Positions 27,785 to 38,497 of a stretch of DNA of 64,000 bases are shown here, one piece after another. The DNA is from Pragia fontium DSM 5563 = ATCC 49100 (GTDB lineage: Bacteria; Pseudomonadota; Gammaproteobacteria; Enterobacterales; Enterobacteriaceae), in the NCBI RefSeq assembly GCF_900112475.1, contig NZ_FOLW01000003.1, positions 278,078 through 342,077 of the forward strand, written 5' to 3'. The translations under genes and the position numbers were made by a program. Every line of letters starts with the position of its first letter. The stretch's first letter is position 1. The notes below the pieces were generated by a model. It had not been told where the DNA came from, did not search any database, and worked only from the letters and a program-made list of their open reading frames with translations.

Positions 27785-27814
27785 GAATAAAGCTATAGTG
27801 ATATAGCTTTATTC
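27785..27814 (+). terminator. AT-rich hairpin after the DeoR regulator
   Basis: GAATAAAGCTATA (27785-27797) pairs perfectly with TATAGCTTTATTC (27802-27814) around GTGA. It lies 17 bp after the stop. No long T run follows, so it may be a weak terminator or protective hairpin. Confidence 0.5.
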
Positions 27815-27901
27815 AATGTTATCTATATTTATTAGATTTTTATAATAACCTAATGATATTGCTATATTAATGAATTTAATGTTTAAGTTAAGGACGAAAC
27901 G

Positions 27902-28252
27902 ATGAAACTCTACTTTATTGCCTGCCCTTACTCTCATGCGGATGAGGAGATTGTTCAGCAGCGCTTTGATCTTTGTACTTCGGCCGCCACCAAGTTAACC
28001 ATGGCAGGTTATGCCGTATACAGCCAAATCACCATGTCACATCCGATGAATGTGCTGGCGACCAAGATGGATAGAAGAATCAGATGGGCCCCCATTGATG
28101 AAGCGTTTATGGCGAAATGTGATGAGTTAATTGTTCTGACGCTACCTGGCTGGGATGAAAGCAGCGGTGTGGCAAATGAGATTGAATATTTTAAATCACG
28201 CAATCGTAAGGTATGGACTTATGACGATTTTGCCGCGGAACATAAATTATAA
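27902..28252 (+). CDS. DUF1937-family protein (nucleoside 2-deoxyribosyltransferase-like fold)
   Basis: This 116-residue cytosolic protein starts MKLYFIACPYSHADEEIVQQRF, followed by TMAGYAVYSQITMSHPMNV and CDELIVLTLPGWDESSGVANEIEYF. These are the features of DUF1937 and of nucleoside deoxyribosyltransferase-like folds (the first strand with Pro-Tyr-Ser, and the GWxxSxGxxxE segment that would carry the catalytic Glu). Its substrate is not known. It stands alone between the DeoR gene and dps. Confidence 0.7.
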   Translation: MKLYFIACPYSHADEEIVQQRFDLCTSAATKLTMAGYAVYSQITMSHPMNVLATKMDRRIRWAPIDEAFMAKCDELIVLTLPGWDESSGVANEIEYFKSRNRKVWTYDDFAAEHKL

Positions 28253-28636
28253 TCACTAATTACCGCTTAATTTGCAGCATGCATATGCTGGAGAAAATCG
28301 TTGTATCTGTCTAAGCAAGAGGGTGCCATTGGGTGCTTTCTTGCGTTTTTTAAGAGGCAAAGACTGGCGTGGCGGATGTTTACCATGAATTATTTAATTT
28401 TTATATGAGGTATAGAAAAATATAGAGATGGCATAAATAATCATTGTTTATATTCAAATGTCAGGTATTTCCTTCCCATTATTCCCCATTAAAATAAGTA
28501 GTAAATTAAATTAATGAAGAAAACAGTAGCCTATATCTATAATAGGTAGATACTATCTGTAGAATATTTTCATGGTGTTATACTTATTTCATATTAAGAA
28601 GCACTTCAATGTTAAATAACAATGAGGATTCGGATA
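28253..28636. promoter_or_regulatory. dps upstream region
   Basis: This 384 bp AT-rich gap has no gene. GCAAGA...TCTTGC followed by GTTTTTT (28315-28350) could terminate the preceding gene weakly. TATACT at 28579-28584, followed by TAT, resembles the sigma-S-type extended -10 of E. coli dps (CTATACTTA). Confidence 0.4.
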
Positions 28637-29140
28637 ATGAGTACAGTTAAATCACTAAAAACTAAAGATTCTAAATTAGCGTTTACTCGTAATGATGTAA
28701 AAGACAGCGTCAAATTATCTTCCATTAAAGCATTGAACTATATGGTTGCTCAACTGGCTGATTTGGCTCTGGTTACCAAGCAAGCGCACTGGAATATGAA
28801 AGGTGCAAACTTTATCAGCGTTCATGAAATGATTGATGGTTTCCGTGATGTGTTGTTGGATCATCAGGACACTTTCGCAGAACGTGTGGTGCAGTTTGGT
28901 GGTACCGCAATGGGGACGCTACAGGCGATAGAAGCAACCAGCTCGTTAAAACCTTATCCAACCAATATTTTCAGCGTAACCGATCACTTAAAAGAGCTGG
29001 CGGATCGTTATGCCACCGTTGCTAATGAACTGCGTAAAGCGATTACAGAAGCTGAAGATGAAGACGTGGCTGATATGTTTACCGCAGCTTCACGTGATTT
29101 GGATAAGTTCCTGTGGTTTATTGAGGCTCATTTAGTCTAA
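28637..29140 (+). CDS. dps: Dps, DNA-binding ferritin-like protein
   Basis: This mini-ferritin forms dodecamers that bind DNA and oxidise Fe(II) with H2O2. From the ATG at 28637 the protein has 167 residues, the E. coli length. The Lys-rich N-terminal tail ([12 protein letters not shown]) for DNA binding and the ferroxidase motif [20 protein letters not shown] with [10 protein letters not shown] (His and acidic ligands at the dimer interface) are present. A GAGGA site precedes the ATG. It is followed by a strong terminator. Confidence 0.97.
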   Translation: MSTVKSLKTKDSKLAFTRNDVKDSVKLSSIKALNYMVAQLADLALVTKQAHWNMKGANFISVHEMIDGFRDVLLDHQDTFAERVVQFGGTAMGTLQAIEATSSLKPYPTNIFSVTDHLKELADRYATVANELRKAITEAEDEDVADMFTAASRDLDKFLWFIEAHLV

Positions 29141-29780
29141 GCCCAACCAGACAATAACTCGACGTTTTTTAACCCCGCTGGCGCTATCGTCAGCGGGGTT
29201 TTTATTATCTATAGACAAGTGTTTAGATATTTAGCATTAATTTATTCAAGCCTAAGTAGAATTAAATATTCTTTAAGCATTATTATTTAATCTATAAACG
29301 TCAGCCATCACGATGTGTTTAATATAATAAATTCTTCCATAGTGAGCTTGTCTGGTCTTTTGATATTTATTTGAAAATAAAAATTTTAAGATTCATGTTT
29401 TCTTCCATGTTACGTCGCAGTGCCAAGGGAATTGGCAGAATCGATAGTGAGTTATTGAGAAAGTCATTTAAATTCAATTTGCTTAAATGGAAATATTAAT
29501 GTTTCTTGAGAAAATAACGAGTCTCTTTGGCTTGATAAACATCTATTAATATATCAGCGTCATTTTTTAATATTTATTTATAGATAATTTATTCTTTTGG
29601 CTATTTTTCTTATTGTTTTTATTGATGGTGTTTTATAACTTCTTCTACCGAATGTTCTGCATTAATTTTTTAAAAATATTCTATTTCTATTCGTGGTTTG
29701 TTTTATTTCTTCCATAGGAAAATGGAGGGAATAACAGGCCTGACATATTTTATATTCCTATAAAAAGTAGAAGGTTGATA
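29141..29780. other. AT-rich gap between dps and the lipase gene
   Basis: After the dps terminator, about 570 bp contain only AT-rich sequence. No gene, tRNA or repeat is evident. One 34-codon frame at 29395-29499 lacks a ribosome site and was not accepted. The lipase promoter must lie here. Confidence 0.5.
29171..29203 (+). terminator. dps terminator
   Basis: AACCCCGCTG...CAGCGGGGTT followed by TTT is a classic rho-independent terminator 30 bp past the dps stop. Confidence 0.9.
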
Positions 29781-31823
29781 ATGGCTATATACGATTATAA
29801 AGGCAAAGATGGACGGCATTTGGTACAAACGGCTAATGATATGATTCGCTACAATCAGTCAGGTGCTGAGGAAGAAGCGATCGCGAAGCAAAGCTTGTCG
29901 GATGCTGGCTGGCGCTTGTTAACGCCAAATGAAATTGGTTATTCAGGTAAGGTTGATAAAAGTGGCACCTATCTGGGAGAACGACTTAAAACCTTAGGGG
30001 CTGAGGCTGAAGTTTTAGGTCGTTTTGATGATTCCGGCACACTCCAGCAAATTGGCATCAGCTTTCACGGCACGGGTACGCGTTCTCAGGGCTTATGGGG
30101 ACAGATTAATACCATTTCGGATATTAAGTCAGATCTGGGATTAATTTTTAATCATAAAGACTATCCAAAGAAAGCATTTAATAAACTCTTTAAGACCATC
30201 GCTGATTATGCGACAGAAAATGGCCTGAGCGGGGAAGACGTTCTGGTTACCGGGCATAGCTTGGGTGGCGCGGCGGTGAATGGCATGGCAGCACTGCGTC
30301 ATGACAATTGGAATGGGTTTTATGAAAACTCTGAGTTTATTGGTTTTGCTGCGGCCTATGTGTATGAAGAGAAGGATTCGGTGTTGAATATTGGCTATGA
30401 GAATGATCCTGTTCATCGGGTTATTTCGGACAGCCATGGCCTACAGCTGAAAGGTGTTTATCCAGAGCTGAACGGCGCAACAAATAATATGGTCATTTAT
30501 AATGACTTTTATGCGGCGGATAATTATCCAGACGGTAAGTTTTCTATTTTAAACTTCCCGTCATGGTCTGCGCATATGCCGATGGCCTATAAGTCTTTAT
30601 TGCAAGTTTCTAAGTCTGCGTTTTATGAGCAGATGGATTTAAACTCGCCTATCGTTATTGCCGGACTCTCTGATGAGTTAAGAGATAAAGTTTGGGTTTC
30701 AGATAAAGCCTCCGCGTCATCTAATCACTTTGGTCAATCCGCCTTTATCTTGGGGAGTGAGAACGCTGACCTGTTACAGGATGGCATTCGCGATGACTTC
30801 TTAGAAGGCTTTGAAGGTGACGATCGGTTCCGCGTTAGTTTTGGTCATAACACCGTCGACGGCGGAGCAGGTAATGACACCGTTGAAGTAGCTGGCGAGC
30901 TGAGTCAGTTTTCTATTGCTCGTACTCAGGATGGGCATCTGTTTATCGTCAATGCCAGCTCGGTAAACGATCTGGTTTCGGTTGAAAATGTTCAATTTAA
31001 CGCCGGTGGCGCGTACTCCGTGACAGAAAATGGATTAGCAGGTATCAACGTCGTTGGCTATGAGGCGATTGCGGAAGGAACCGATGGCGATGACACCATG
31101 GACGTTTCCGGCTGGGCATTTGGTGGCGCTGGTGATGACGTGATTGTTGGTCAGAATGGCGTTGACTATCTGATCGGCGGTGATGGTGATGACGTGCTGG
31201 TTGGCAATGGCGGCAATGATATTCTGGTGGGTGGCCTGGGTAACGATAAACTGTACGGTGGCGAAGGGAATGACTCGCTGTTTGGCGGTGCCGGTAATGA
31301 CATTCTGGTTGGCGGAGCGGGTGCTGATACGTTATATGGCGGCATGGGATTTGATATCGCCGATTACAGCGAATCCGAGGCTGGCGTTACGGTCAGGCTG
31401 GATAATGGCAGAATGCTCAGAGTGGATGAGGAAGGCAAGAATATTAATAGCGGCGGTGATGCCGAAGGTGATTTATTATTTGAAATTGAAGGCCTTATTG
31501 GTTCTCGTTTTGATGACGTTTTGATCGGTGATGACGGGAATAATCTGTTAACCGGTAACGGCGGTAATGATCAGCTTTATGGCGGCGGTGGTGCTGACGT
31601 ATTTAACTTTAGTCAGGGCAGTACCGGTACTACAACCATCGCTGATTTTAGCGCGAAAGAGGGTGATAGAATTCGCCTGACAGAACTGGGCATTGAGGAT
31701 GTGAATCAACTGTTGGATGTCAACGTGTCAGGTAAGGACTTACACTTAGCGGTGAATAACGACCTGAATATTATTGTTACCGGTGGCTTCAATTTAGAAC
31801 CAGAACAGTTACTTTATGCTTAA
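29781..31823 (+). CDS. Type I-secreted RTX lipase (family I.3, LipA/polyurethanase-like)
   Basis: This 680-residue secreted lipase is of the Serratia/Pseudomonas family I.3 type; it starts MAIYDYKGKDGRHLVQTAND with AGAAGG upstream. The alpha/beta-hydrolase half carries ISFHGTGTRSQG (oxyanion region) and VTGHSLGGAAVNG with the nucleophile Ser near residue 206. The C-terminal half has calcium-binding RTX nonapeptides (GGXGXDXLX type) at about 435-525 and 570-595, then an uncleaved C-terminal signal ending LLYA for an ABC exporter. No ABC, membrane-fusion or TolC gene is adjacent, so the exporter must be elsewhere. Acts outside the cell on lipids or esters. Confidence 0.93.
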   Translation: MAIYDYKGKDGRHLVQTANDMIRYNQSGAEEEAIAKQSLSDAGWRLLTPNEIGYSGKVDKSGTYLGERLKTLGAEAEVLGRFDDSGTLQQIGISFHGTGTRSQGLWGQINTISDIKSDLGLIFNHKDYPKKAFNKLFKTIADYATENGLSGEDVLVTGHSLGGAAVNGMAALRHDNWNGFYENSEFIGFAAAYVYEEKDSVLNIGYENDPVHRVISDSHGLQLKGVYPELNGATNNMVIYNDFYAADNYPDGKFSILNFPSWSAHMPMAYKSLLQVSKSAFYEQMDLNSPIVIAGLSDELRDKVWVSDKASASSNHFGQSAFILGSENADLLQDGIRDDFLEGFEGDDRFRVSFGHNTVDGGAGNDTVEVAGELSQFSIARTQDGHLFIVNASSVNDLVSVENVQFNAGGAYSVTENGLAGINVVGYEAIAEGTDGDDTMDVSGWAFGGAGDDVIVGQNGVDYLIGGDGDDVLVGNGGNDILVGGLGNDKLYGGEGNDSLFGGAGNDILVGGAGADTLYGGMGFDIADYSESEAGVTVRLDNGRMLRVDEEGKNINSGGDAEGDLLFEIEGLIGSRFDDVLIGDDGNNLLTGNGGNDQLYGGGGADVFNFSQGSTGTTTIADFSAKEGDRIRLTELGIEDVNQLLDVNVSGKDLHLAVNNDLNIIVTGGFNLEPEQLLYA

Positions 31824-31867
31824 GGTTAATTATACAGTCACTTACTGATAACTAAGACTGAATAAAT

Positions 31868-31902
31868 ATATCCCGCTGCGATGTGTAGCGGGATATTTTT
31901 TT
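31868..31902 (+). terminator. Lipase terminator
   Basis: ATATCCCGCT...AGCGGGATAT followed by TTTTTT, 45 bp downstream of the lipase stop. Confidence 0.9.
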
Positions 31903-32015
31903 GGACTAAAATAAGTGGCTAACCACGTATTTATTTTTTCTTCGTAATATATCGCAGTAGAATTACCGTGTTATTTACCGATCAATTTATCCGATTTTTA
32001 TTTTAAGGAACCAAG

Positions 32016-32756
32016 ATGGCGCAAAATATTTATGACGATAAGGCATTTTTTGATGGCTATGCACAGCTTAGTCGTTCGGTAAATGGCTTAAAAGGTGCGC
32101 CAGAATGGCCTGCGATTTGCGACATGTTACCGAATATGGCCGGCTTTAATATTGCTGATTTAGGTTGTGGCTACGGTTGGTTTTGCCGCAGCGCTCGTGA
32201 GCAAGGGGCAGCTCAGGTATTGGGCATCGATTTATCACAGAAGATGTTGAATAAAGCCAGAGAGATGACGGCAGATGATGCAATTACCTATCAACAGGGG
32301 GATTTGGAACATCTGCAACTGCCAGAAAATACCTATGATCTGGTCTATAGTTCGCTGACGCTGCACTATATTGAAAATCTGTCTGGGCTGTTAGCGACGG
32401 TTTATCGGTCATTACTTCCCGGTGGTTATCTGATTTTTTCAGCGGAACATCCAATTTATACCGCGCCGAAACAACCTGACTGGTTGGTTGATGAGCAGGG
32501 ACAGAAATCCTGGCCGATAAACGGTTATCAGGCTGAAGGACAGCGAGTGATTAACTGGATAGCCGAAGGCATCGTTAAGCAGCATCGTATGATAGGGACT
32601 TATCTCAATATGCTGATTGAGCAGGGCTTTGTGATTACTCATTTAAATGAATGGGGACCAAGCAAACAGCAGATTCAGGACAGCCCGGCGCTGGACGAAG
32701 AGAAAGAGCGGCCGATGATTTTTCTGCTGTCGGCGCAAAAGCCGTTGGGTAAGTAA
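32016..32756 (+). CDS. Class I SAM-dependent methyltransferase
   Basis: This 246-residue protein of the Methyltransf_11/25 type has the SAM-binding motif I FNIADLGCGYGWFCRSAREQ at about 45-64, QVLGIDLSQKML (motif post-I), YQQGDLEHL (motif II), YDLVYSSLTLHYIENL and LLPGGYLIFSAEHPIY (motif III). The substrate cannot be told. An AAGGA site precedes the ATG. It is a single gene between the lipase and a tRNA gene. Confidence 0.85.
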   Translation: MAQNIYDDKAFFDGYAQLSRSVNGLKGAPEWPAICDMLPNMAGFNIADLGCGYGWFCRSAREQGAAQVLGIDLSQKMLNKAREMTADDAITYQQGDLEHLQLPENTYDLVYSSLTLHYIENLSGLLATVYRSLLPGGYLIFSAEHPIYTAPKQPDWLVDEQGQKSWPINGYQAEGQRVINWIAEGIVKQHRMIGTYLNMLIEQGFVITHLNEWGPSKQQIQDSPALDEEKERPMIFLLSAQKPLGK

Positions 32757-32848
32757 GTTGATGAGCATGATGAATTAACCTGAATTGTTTGTTTTCTCCG
32801 AAAGACATTCAGCGCTATAATTAATCGGTTAATTCTCATGTTGTTAAC

Positions 32849-32922
32849 GCGGGTGTAGTTCAATGGTAGAACGAGAGCTTCCCAAGCTCTATACGAGGGT
32901 TCGATTCCCTTCACCCGCTCCA
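32849..32922 (+). tRNA. glyU: tRNA-Gly, anticodon CCC
   Basis: This 74-base tRNA has a 7 bp acceptor stem GCGGGTG/CACCCGC, an encoded CCA end, a GAGGGTTCGATTCCCTT T-arm, and an anticodon stem GAGCT/AGCTC (loop TTCCCAA) exposing CCC. It differs from E. coli glyU only at a base pair of the acceptor stem, as far as I can recall. No integrase or duplicate 3' end is seen beside it, so it is not an obvious attachment site here. Confidence 0.96.
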
Positions 32923-32994
32923 GAATTATTCTGTTATCTATTCGATTATTTTCTTTGTTACTCACAAAACAGCGAACTCCCCAGCTATTCTTGC

Positions 32995-34241
<1,247 letters not shown>

Positions 34242-35297
34242 ATGACAATAAAAGTGCTTGGCTATGCAGCCCAGTCAGCGGAAGCGCCTTTGGCACCCTT
34301 TGAGTTTACCCGGCGGGATCCTCGTCCTGACGATGTTGTGATGGAGGTTCTCTATTGTGGCGTTTGTCATTCCGATCTCCATCAGGCGCGTAGTGACTGG
34401 AGCGGAAGCGTCTATCCTATGGTGCCCGGCCATGAGGTTATTGGTCGCGTGACTGCGGTTGGTACAGATGTGACAAAATTTAAGCCGGGGGATTTTGCCG
34501 GTATTGGCTGTATGGTCGACTCTTGCCGGGAATGCCAGCCATGCCAACATGATTTGGAACAGTATTGTGAGCAAGGCAGCGTACTGACATACAATGGTAT
34601 CGATCGTCACGATCATCGGCCCACCTATGGCGGATATTCTCAATCAATCGTGGCTTCGCAAGATTTTGTTTTGAAAGTGCCGAATGGTATGGATCTCAAA
34701 TCGGCTGCGCCGTTATTGTGTGCTGGCATTACGACGTGGTCTCCATTGCGCCACTGGAATGTGGGGCAAGGCAGTAAAGTCGCGGTTGTTGGTCTGGGTG
34801 GCTTAGGTCATATGGCGCTGAAGCTTGCTAACGCTCTGGGAGCTGAAGTCACGTTATTCACCCGTTCCGCAGATAAAGAGGCAGATGCCAGACGTTTGGG
34901 GGCTCATCATATTGTGCTCTCGACTGATGAAGCTCAAATGGCTACGGTAAAAGGGCAGTTTGATCTGATCATCGATACCGTCCCTTATGTTCATGATATT
35001 AACTCTTATATGCCGACGCTGAATTTGGATGGCACATTGGTATTTGTTGGTTATTTGGGGGATCTCTCTCCAATGTTAAATACCATACCGTTGATTTTAG
35101 GCAGACGCTCAGTCGCGGGTTCATGTATTGGCGGGATCGCGGAAACGCAGGATATGCTCGATTTCTGTGGTCAGCATAATATTACCGCAGACGTTGAACT
35201 GATTAATATGCAAGAGATTAATCAGGCTTATGAACGTATGTTGAACAGCGATGTGAAATATCGTTTTGTGATTGATATGGCCTCTCTGAAGGCATAA
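34242..35297 (+). CDS. NAD(P)-dependent zinc alcohol dehydrogenase (YahK/CAD family)
   Basis: This 351-residue medium-chain dehydrogenase keeps all features of the cinnamyl-alcohol-dehydrogenase-like group: catalytic zinc ligands in CGVCHSDLH and VPGHEVIGRV, the structural zinc cluster CRECQPCQHDLEQYC, and the Rossmann motif VAVVGLGGLGHMALKLA. The residue after the beta-2 strand (FTRSADK) suggests NADPH. Members such as E. coli YahK reduce a broad range of aldehydes. It is likely controlled by the divergent LysR gene. The terminator-like hairpin at 35341-35360 separates it from the convergent cytochrome gene. Confidence 0.9.
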   Translation: MTIKVLGYAAQSAEAPLAPFEFTRRDPRPDDVVMEVLYCGVCHSDLHQARSDWSGSVYPMVPGHEVIGRVTAVGTDVTKFKPGDFAGIGCMVDSCRECQPCQHDLEQYCEQGSVLTYNGIDRHDHRPTYGGYSQSIVASQDFVLKVPNGMDLKSAAPLLCAGITTWSPLRHWNVGQGSKVAVVGLGGLGHMALKLANALGAEVTLFTRSADKEADARRLGAHHIVLSTDEAQMATVKGQFDLIIDTVPYVHDINSYMPTLNLDGTLVFVGYLGDLSPMLNTIPLILGRRSVAGSCIGGIAETQDMLDFCGQHNITADVELINMQEINQAYERMLNSDVKYRFVIDMASLKA

Positions 35298-35340
35298 TCG
35301 GATTATCTGATTTATTCTCGCTCATGCTGGTTCAATATGA

Positions 35341-35360
35341 GCCCCGGTATTCATCGGGGC
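35341..35360. terminator. Bidirectional hairpin between alcohol dehydrogenase and cytochrome c genes
   Basis: GCCCCG (35341-35346) pairs with CGGGGC (35355-35360), with more pairing outside (ATGA/CCAT). It lies between two convergent genes and probably stops both. Confidence 0.6.
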
Positions 35361-35377
35361 CCATATGATTCATGTCG

Positions 35378-36700
35378 TTACTTCAGTAATTGCTCCACAT
35401 TCTGGCTGCCCAGTAGTTTCGGATCGCGAATCACATCTTTATCTTCACGCACGTTAGCAACGTCTTTCGCGGTGATAGCTGATGCGTTGTTCCCCCAACT
35501 GGAACGAATAAAGTTCACGACATCGGCAACCTGTTGGTCGTTCAGACGCCAGCCAAAAGCAGGCATGGTGATGGATGACGGTGCTCCCTGCACGCCGGGT
35601 AGGGTATTGCCGGTCAGAACAATATGAATAAGTGAAGTCGCATCCTCGGTGAGTACCACCGAATTTCCCTGTAGCTGAGGGAAGAAGCGTGAATAACCTT
35701 TCCCATCGGTTTTATGGCAGGCGGCACAGTTGTCGATATAAATTGCCGCCCCGGTTTTACTGTCATCACCTTTCAATAAAGCTTTCGCGACGGTGTCATC
35801 TGGTGTAAATGGCGGTTGAGTGGGATCTTTGGCCGGCAGTGATTTCAGATAGCGCGCAATCGCCGTCGCATCCTCGGTGGTGAGGTATTGCAGGCTATGT
35901 ACGATCACATCGGTCATGCCACCAAATACCGCGGTTTTATCGTTACGGCCGGTAAGTAGAAATTCAGTCAGCTGTTCTTCGCTCCAGCGACCAAGTCCCT
36001 GTTGGTTATCCCCACGTAAGTTAATCGCGACCCAACCATCAACCGGTGCGTTACTGCCGGACAGATAATCATCTCCTTGTTTATTGCTGAGTACTTTTTC
36101 CTGCATGGTCAGGCTGCGTGGCGTATGGCAGGCTCCGCAGTGGCCAAGACCTTCCACCAGATAGCGACCGCGTGCCAACTGTGGATCTTCCCCTTGCTCG
36201 GCGGCGAAATCCTTAACGTCGGGCGCAAACATACCGCGCCAGAAATAGAGTGGCCAGCGCATGGAAAGAGGCCATGGAATATCGCTTGATTTATTAGCGT
36301 GAGAAACCGGCTCAACCTGTTGCATAAAGTAGGCGTACAGCGCCCGCATATCTGGCTCGGTGACGATGGCATAAGAGGGATAGGGCATCGCCGGGTAGAG
36401 GGTTTCACCGCTTTTTCTCACTCCATGGCGTACTGCTTGATCGAAGTCTTCAAAGCTATAGTTACCAATGCCGGTGTCCTTATCCGGGGTGATATTGGTG
36501 CTGTAAATGGTGCCAATCGGAGTGACCATCGGCAATCCACCGGCGAATGGAATACCGCCCTTACTGGTGTGGCAGGCCACACAGTCACCGACGCGTGCCA
36601 AGTATTCGCCGCGTTTGATGAGATCGCTATCGTTAGCCTGCTGAGCTAACGTGCTGAAGCTGATTACCCCGCAGAACAGGGCTGGAAGTAAATTTTTCAT
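35378..36700 (-). CDS. Membrane-bound dehydrogenase triheme cytochrome c subunit (gluconate/alcohol dehydrogenase type)
   Basis: This 440-residue periplasmic cytochrome c has an N-terminal signal peptide (KNLLPALFCGVISFSTLAQQ) and three CxxCH heme sites: CVACHTS (residues 40-44), CGACHTP (about 190) and CAACHKT (about 330). This is the electron-carrying subunit of three-subunit membrane dehydrogenases (gluconate 2-dehydrogenase, sorbitol and alcohol dehydrogenases) and passes electrons to ubiquinone. It is the last gene of the operon, 9 bp after the GMC subunit. Confidence 0.93.
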   Translation of the reverse strand: MKNLLPALFCGVISFSTLAQQANDSDLIKRGEYLARVGDCVACHTSKGGIPFAGGLPMVTPIGTIYSTNITPDKDTGIGNYSFEDFDQAVRHGVRKSGETLYPAMPYPSYAIVTEPDMRALYAYFMQQVEPVSHANKSSDIPWPLSMRWPLYFWRGMFAPDVKDFAAEQGEDPQLARGRYLVEGLGHCGACHTPRSLTMQEKVLSNKQGDDYLSGSNAPVDGWVAINLRGDNQQGLGRWSEEQLTEFLLTGRNDKTAVFGGMTDVIVHSLQYLTTEDATAIARYLKSLPAKDPTQPPFTPDDTVAKALLKGDDSKTGAAIYIDNCAACHKTDGKGYSRFFPQLQGNSVVLTEDATSLIHIVLTGNTLPGVQGAPSSITMPAFGWRLNDQQVADVVNFIRSSWGNNASAITAKDVANVREDKDVIRDPKLLGSQNVEQLLK

Positions 36701-36709
36701 GTTTATTCC

Positions 36710-38494
36710 TTATGCCTGCACCAGTGGGCCCGGGTTTTTCAGATATTGTTCACGAATCGCTTTAGCTGACCAGTAAGTCAGTGCCGCAACCAGCCCGGTT
36801 GGGTTATAGCCCAATCCCTGAGGAAAGGCGGAGGCTCCGGGGACAAAAACGTTATGTACATCCCAACTTTGTAGATAGCGATTAATGGCGCTGGTATGGG
36901 GATCTTCCCCCATGATGGCCCCCCCATTCAGGTGAGTGGTTTGGTAAACCGTAGAATCAAATTTTTCACCCGGTTTTTTCGCTGAGCCGCTAATCAGTTT
37001 AGGATTCATCGCTTGGGCGATTTTTTCCATCCGCTGGTGCATAAACTGCGACATTTTGATGTCGTTTTCCTGCCAGTTAAACGTCATGCGCAGCAGCGGT
37101 TGACCGTAGATATCTTTGTAATTGGGATCCAGATCCAGATAGTTCACCCGATAGGATTGATGCGCTCCGTGTGCATTCATCGACAGATGGTGGGTATAAG
37201 CATCGGCTACCGCTGATTTCCATTTACTGCCCCAGGCCGGCGTGCCCGGTGGGGTCGGTAGGCCAGAGATGGGTTTGGTTCCTGCCTGATTGACCCAAAA
37301 TGGCGAGCCTCCAACAAAGCCGTAAGGGCCGTGGTCGAAGTTATCGGCATTGAAGTCATCCACCGCGACGCCTGCACCACCGGCACCGATAAAGGCATTG
37401 GTATGAACGTCTTTATCGAAAAAGGCTTTAATCGAGGTTTCATTTTGGTAAGCAAAGTTGCGTCCGATAACCCCTTCGTTGGTGATCGGGTTATACGGTT
37501 TACCAATGCCTGACAGCAGTAAGAGATGCACATTATGGAACTGGAAAGCAGCCAGAATAACGATATCGGCCGGTTGTTCTATTTGGTTGCCTTGGGCATC
37601 AACATAGGTCACGCCGGTGGCTAACTTTTTATCATCGCTCAGGTTGACGCGCAGTACATTGGCATTGGCCCGCAGCTCAAATTTAGGCTCCTGACGGAGT
37701 GCTGGCCAGATATTCACGTTAGGGGATGCTTTGGAATACATATAGCAGGCATAACCGCTACAGTAGCCGCAAAAGTTACACGGCCCCATTTGCGCCCCAT
37801 AAGGATTGGTGTAGGGGCCAGAAGTATTGGCGGAGGGTAAATCGTAAGGGTGGTAGCCAACGGCTTCTGAAGCGTTTGAAAACAGTTGGGCCGAGTAGGT
37901 GCGCATTTGCGCTGGTAGCGGGAAGTTGTCCGAACGGTCGGCGGCAAATGGATTGCCTCCTTTATCCTTACCCACAACTTGTCCTTTGATCGACCAAGCG
38001 GTACCGGAGGTACCAAAGACTTTCTCCGCTTTATCAAAAAAGGGTTCAAGTTCCTCGTAACTGACACCGAAGTCCTGAATGGTCATGCCGTCGGGAATAA
38101 AGCTTTTGCCATAGCGTTGCTCATAATGGCTGCGCAAGTGCAATTCTATCGGGTCGACGCGAAAGTGAACCCCCGACCAGTGCAGGCCTGCACCGCCGGT
38201 ACCGGTTCCCGGTAAAAATGCCGCAAGCTGGCGATAGGGAACCGCGGTTTCACCGGTGCTATGGCGTAAAGTGACGGTACTTTTGGACAGATCTTGAAAC
38301 AGCTTTTTGCGAATATTGTAGGTGAGTTCATCAATGACTTGAGGATAAGCGCCGTCAGGATAAGTATCGCGCATTGGGCCGCGTTCCAGAGCCACGACGG
38401 ACAGACCGGCTTCGGTTAATTCTTTGGCCATGATGGAACCCGTCCAGCCGAATCCGACCACCACGACATCCACTTTTTTCATTACGTTTGCCAT
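36710..38494 (-). CDS. GMC-family flavoprotein dehydrogenase large subunit (gluconate 2-dehydrogenase type)
   Basis: This 594-residue GMC oxidoreductase has the FAD motif VDVVVVGFGWTGSIMAKEL at 8-26, PGTGTGGAGLHWSGVHFR, GPCNFCGYCSGYACYMYSK (Cys-rich segment seen in gluconate and 2-ketogluconate dehydrogenases) and the C-terminal GASAFPQGLGYNPTGLVAAL with the active-site region. It oxidises a sugar acid or polyol in the periplasm and passes electrons to the cytochrome subunit. Export is probably with the Tat-signal-bearing small subunit encoded just upstream. The exact sugar substrate cannot be read from sequence. Confidence 0.9.
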   Translation of the reverse strand: MANVMKKVDVVVVGFGWTGSIMAKELTEAGLSVVALERGPMRDTYPDGAYPQVIDELTYNIRKKLFQDLSKSTVTLRHSTGETAVPYRQLAAFLPGTGTGGAGLHWSGVHFRVDPIELHLRSHYEQRYGKSFIPDGMTIQDFGVSYEELEPFFDKAEKVFGTSGTAWSIKGQVVGKDKGGNPFAADRSDNFPLPAQMRTYSAQLFSNASEAVGYHPYDLPSANTSGPYTNPYGAQMGPCNFCGYCSGYACYMYSKASPNVNIWPALRQEPKFELRANANVLRVNLSDDKKLATGVTYVDAQGNQIEQPADIVILAAFQFHNVHLLLLSGIGKPYNPITNEGVIGRNFAYQNETSIKAFFDKDVHTNAFIGAGGAGVAVDDFNADNFDHGPYGFVGGSPFWVNQAGTKPISGLPTPPGTPAWGSKWKSAVADAYTHHLSMNAHGAHQSYRVNYLDLDPNYKDIYGQPLLRMTFNWQENDIKMSQFMHQRMEKIAQAMNPKLISGSAKKPGEKFDSTVYQTTHLNGGAIMGEDPHTSAINRYLQSWDVHNVFVPGASAFPQGLGYNPTGLVAALTYWSAKAIREQYLKNPGPLVQA

Positions 38495-38497
38495 GGT

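Noticed and set aside
29395..29499. 34-codon basic peptide frame (MFSSMLRRSAKG...)
   Set aside because: No ribosome-binding site before either ATG and no supporting context; could be chance in AT-rich sequence.
31080..31620. Repeated GGNGGTGATGAC-like DNA motifs as a CRISPR or tandem DNA repeat
   Set aside because: They are the codons of RTX nonapeptides inside the lipase gene.
32849..32922. tRNA-Gly as an island attachment site
   Set aside because: No integrase nearby and no duplicated tRNA 3' end was seen downstream; flanking genes look ordinary.
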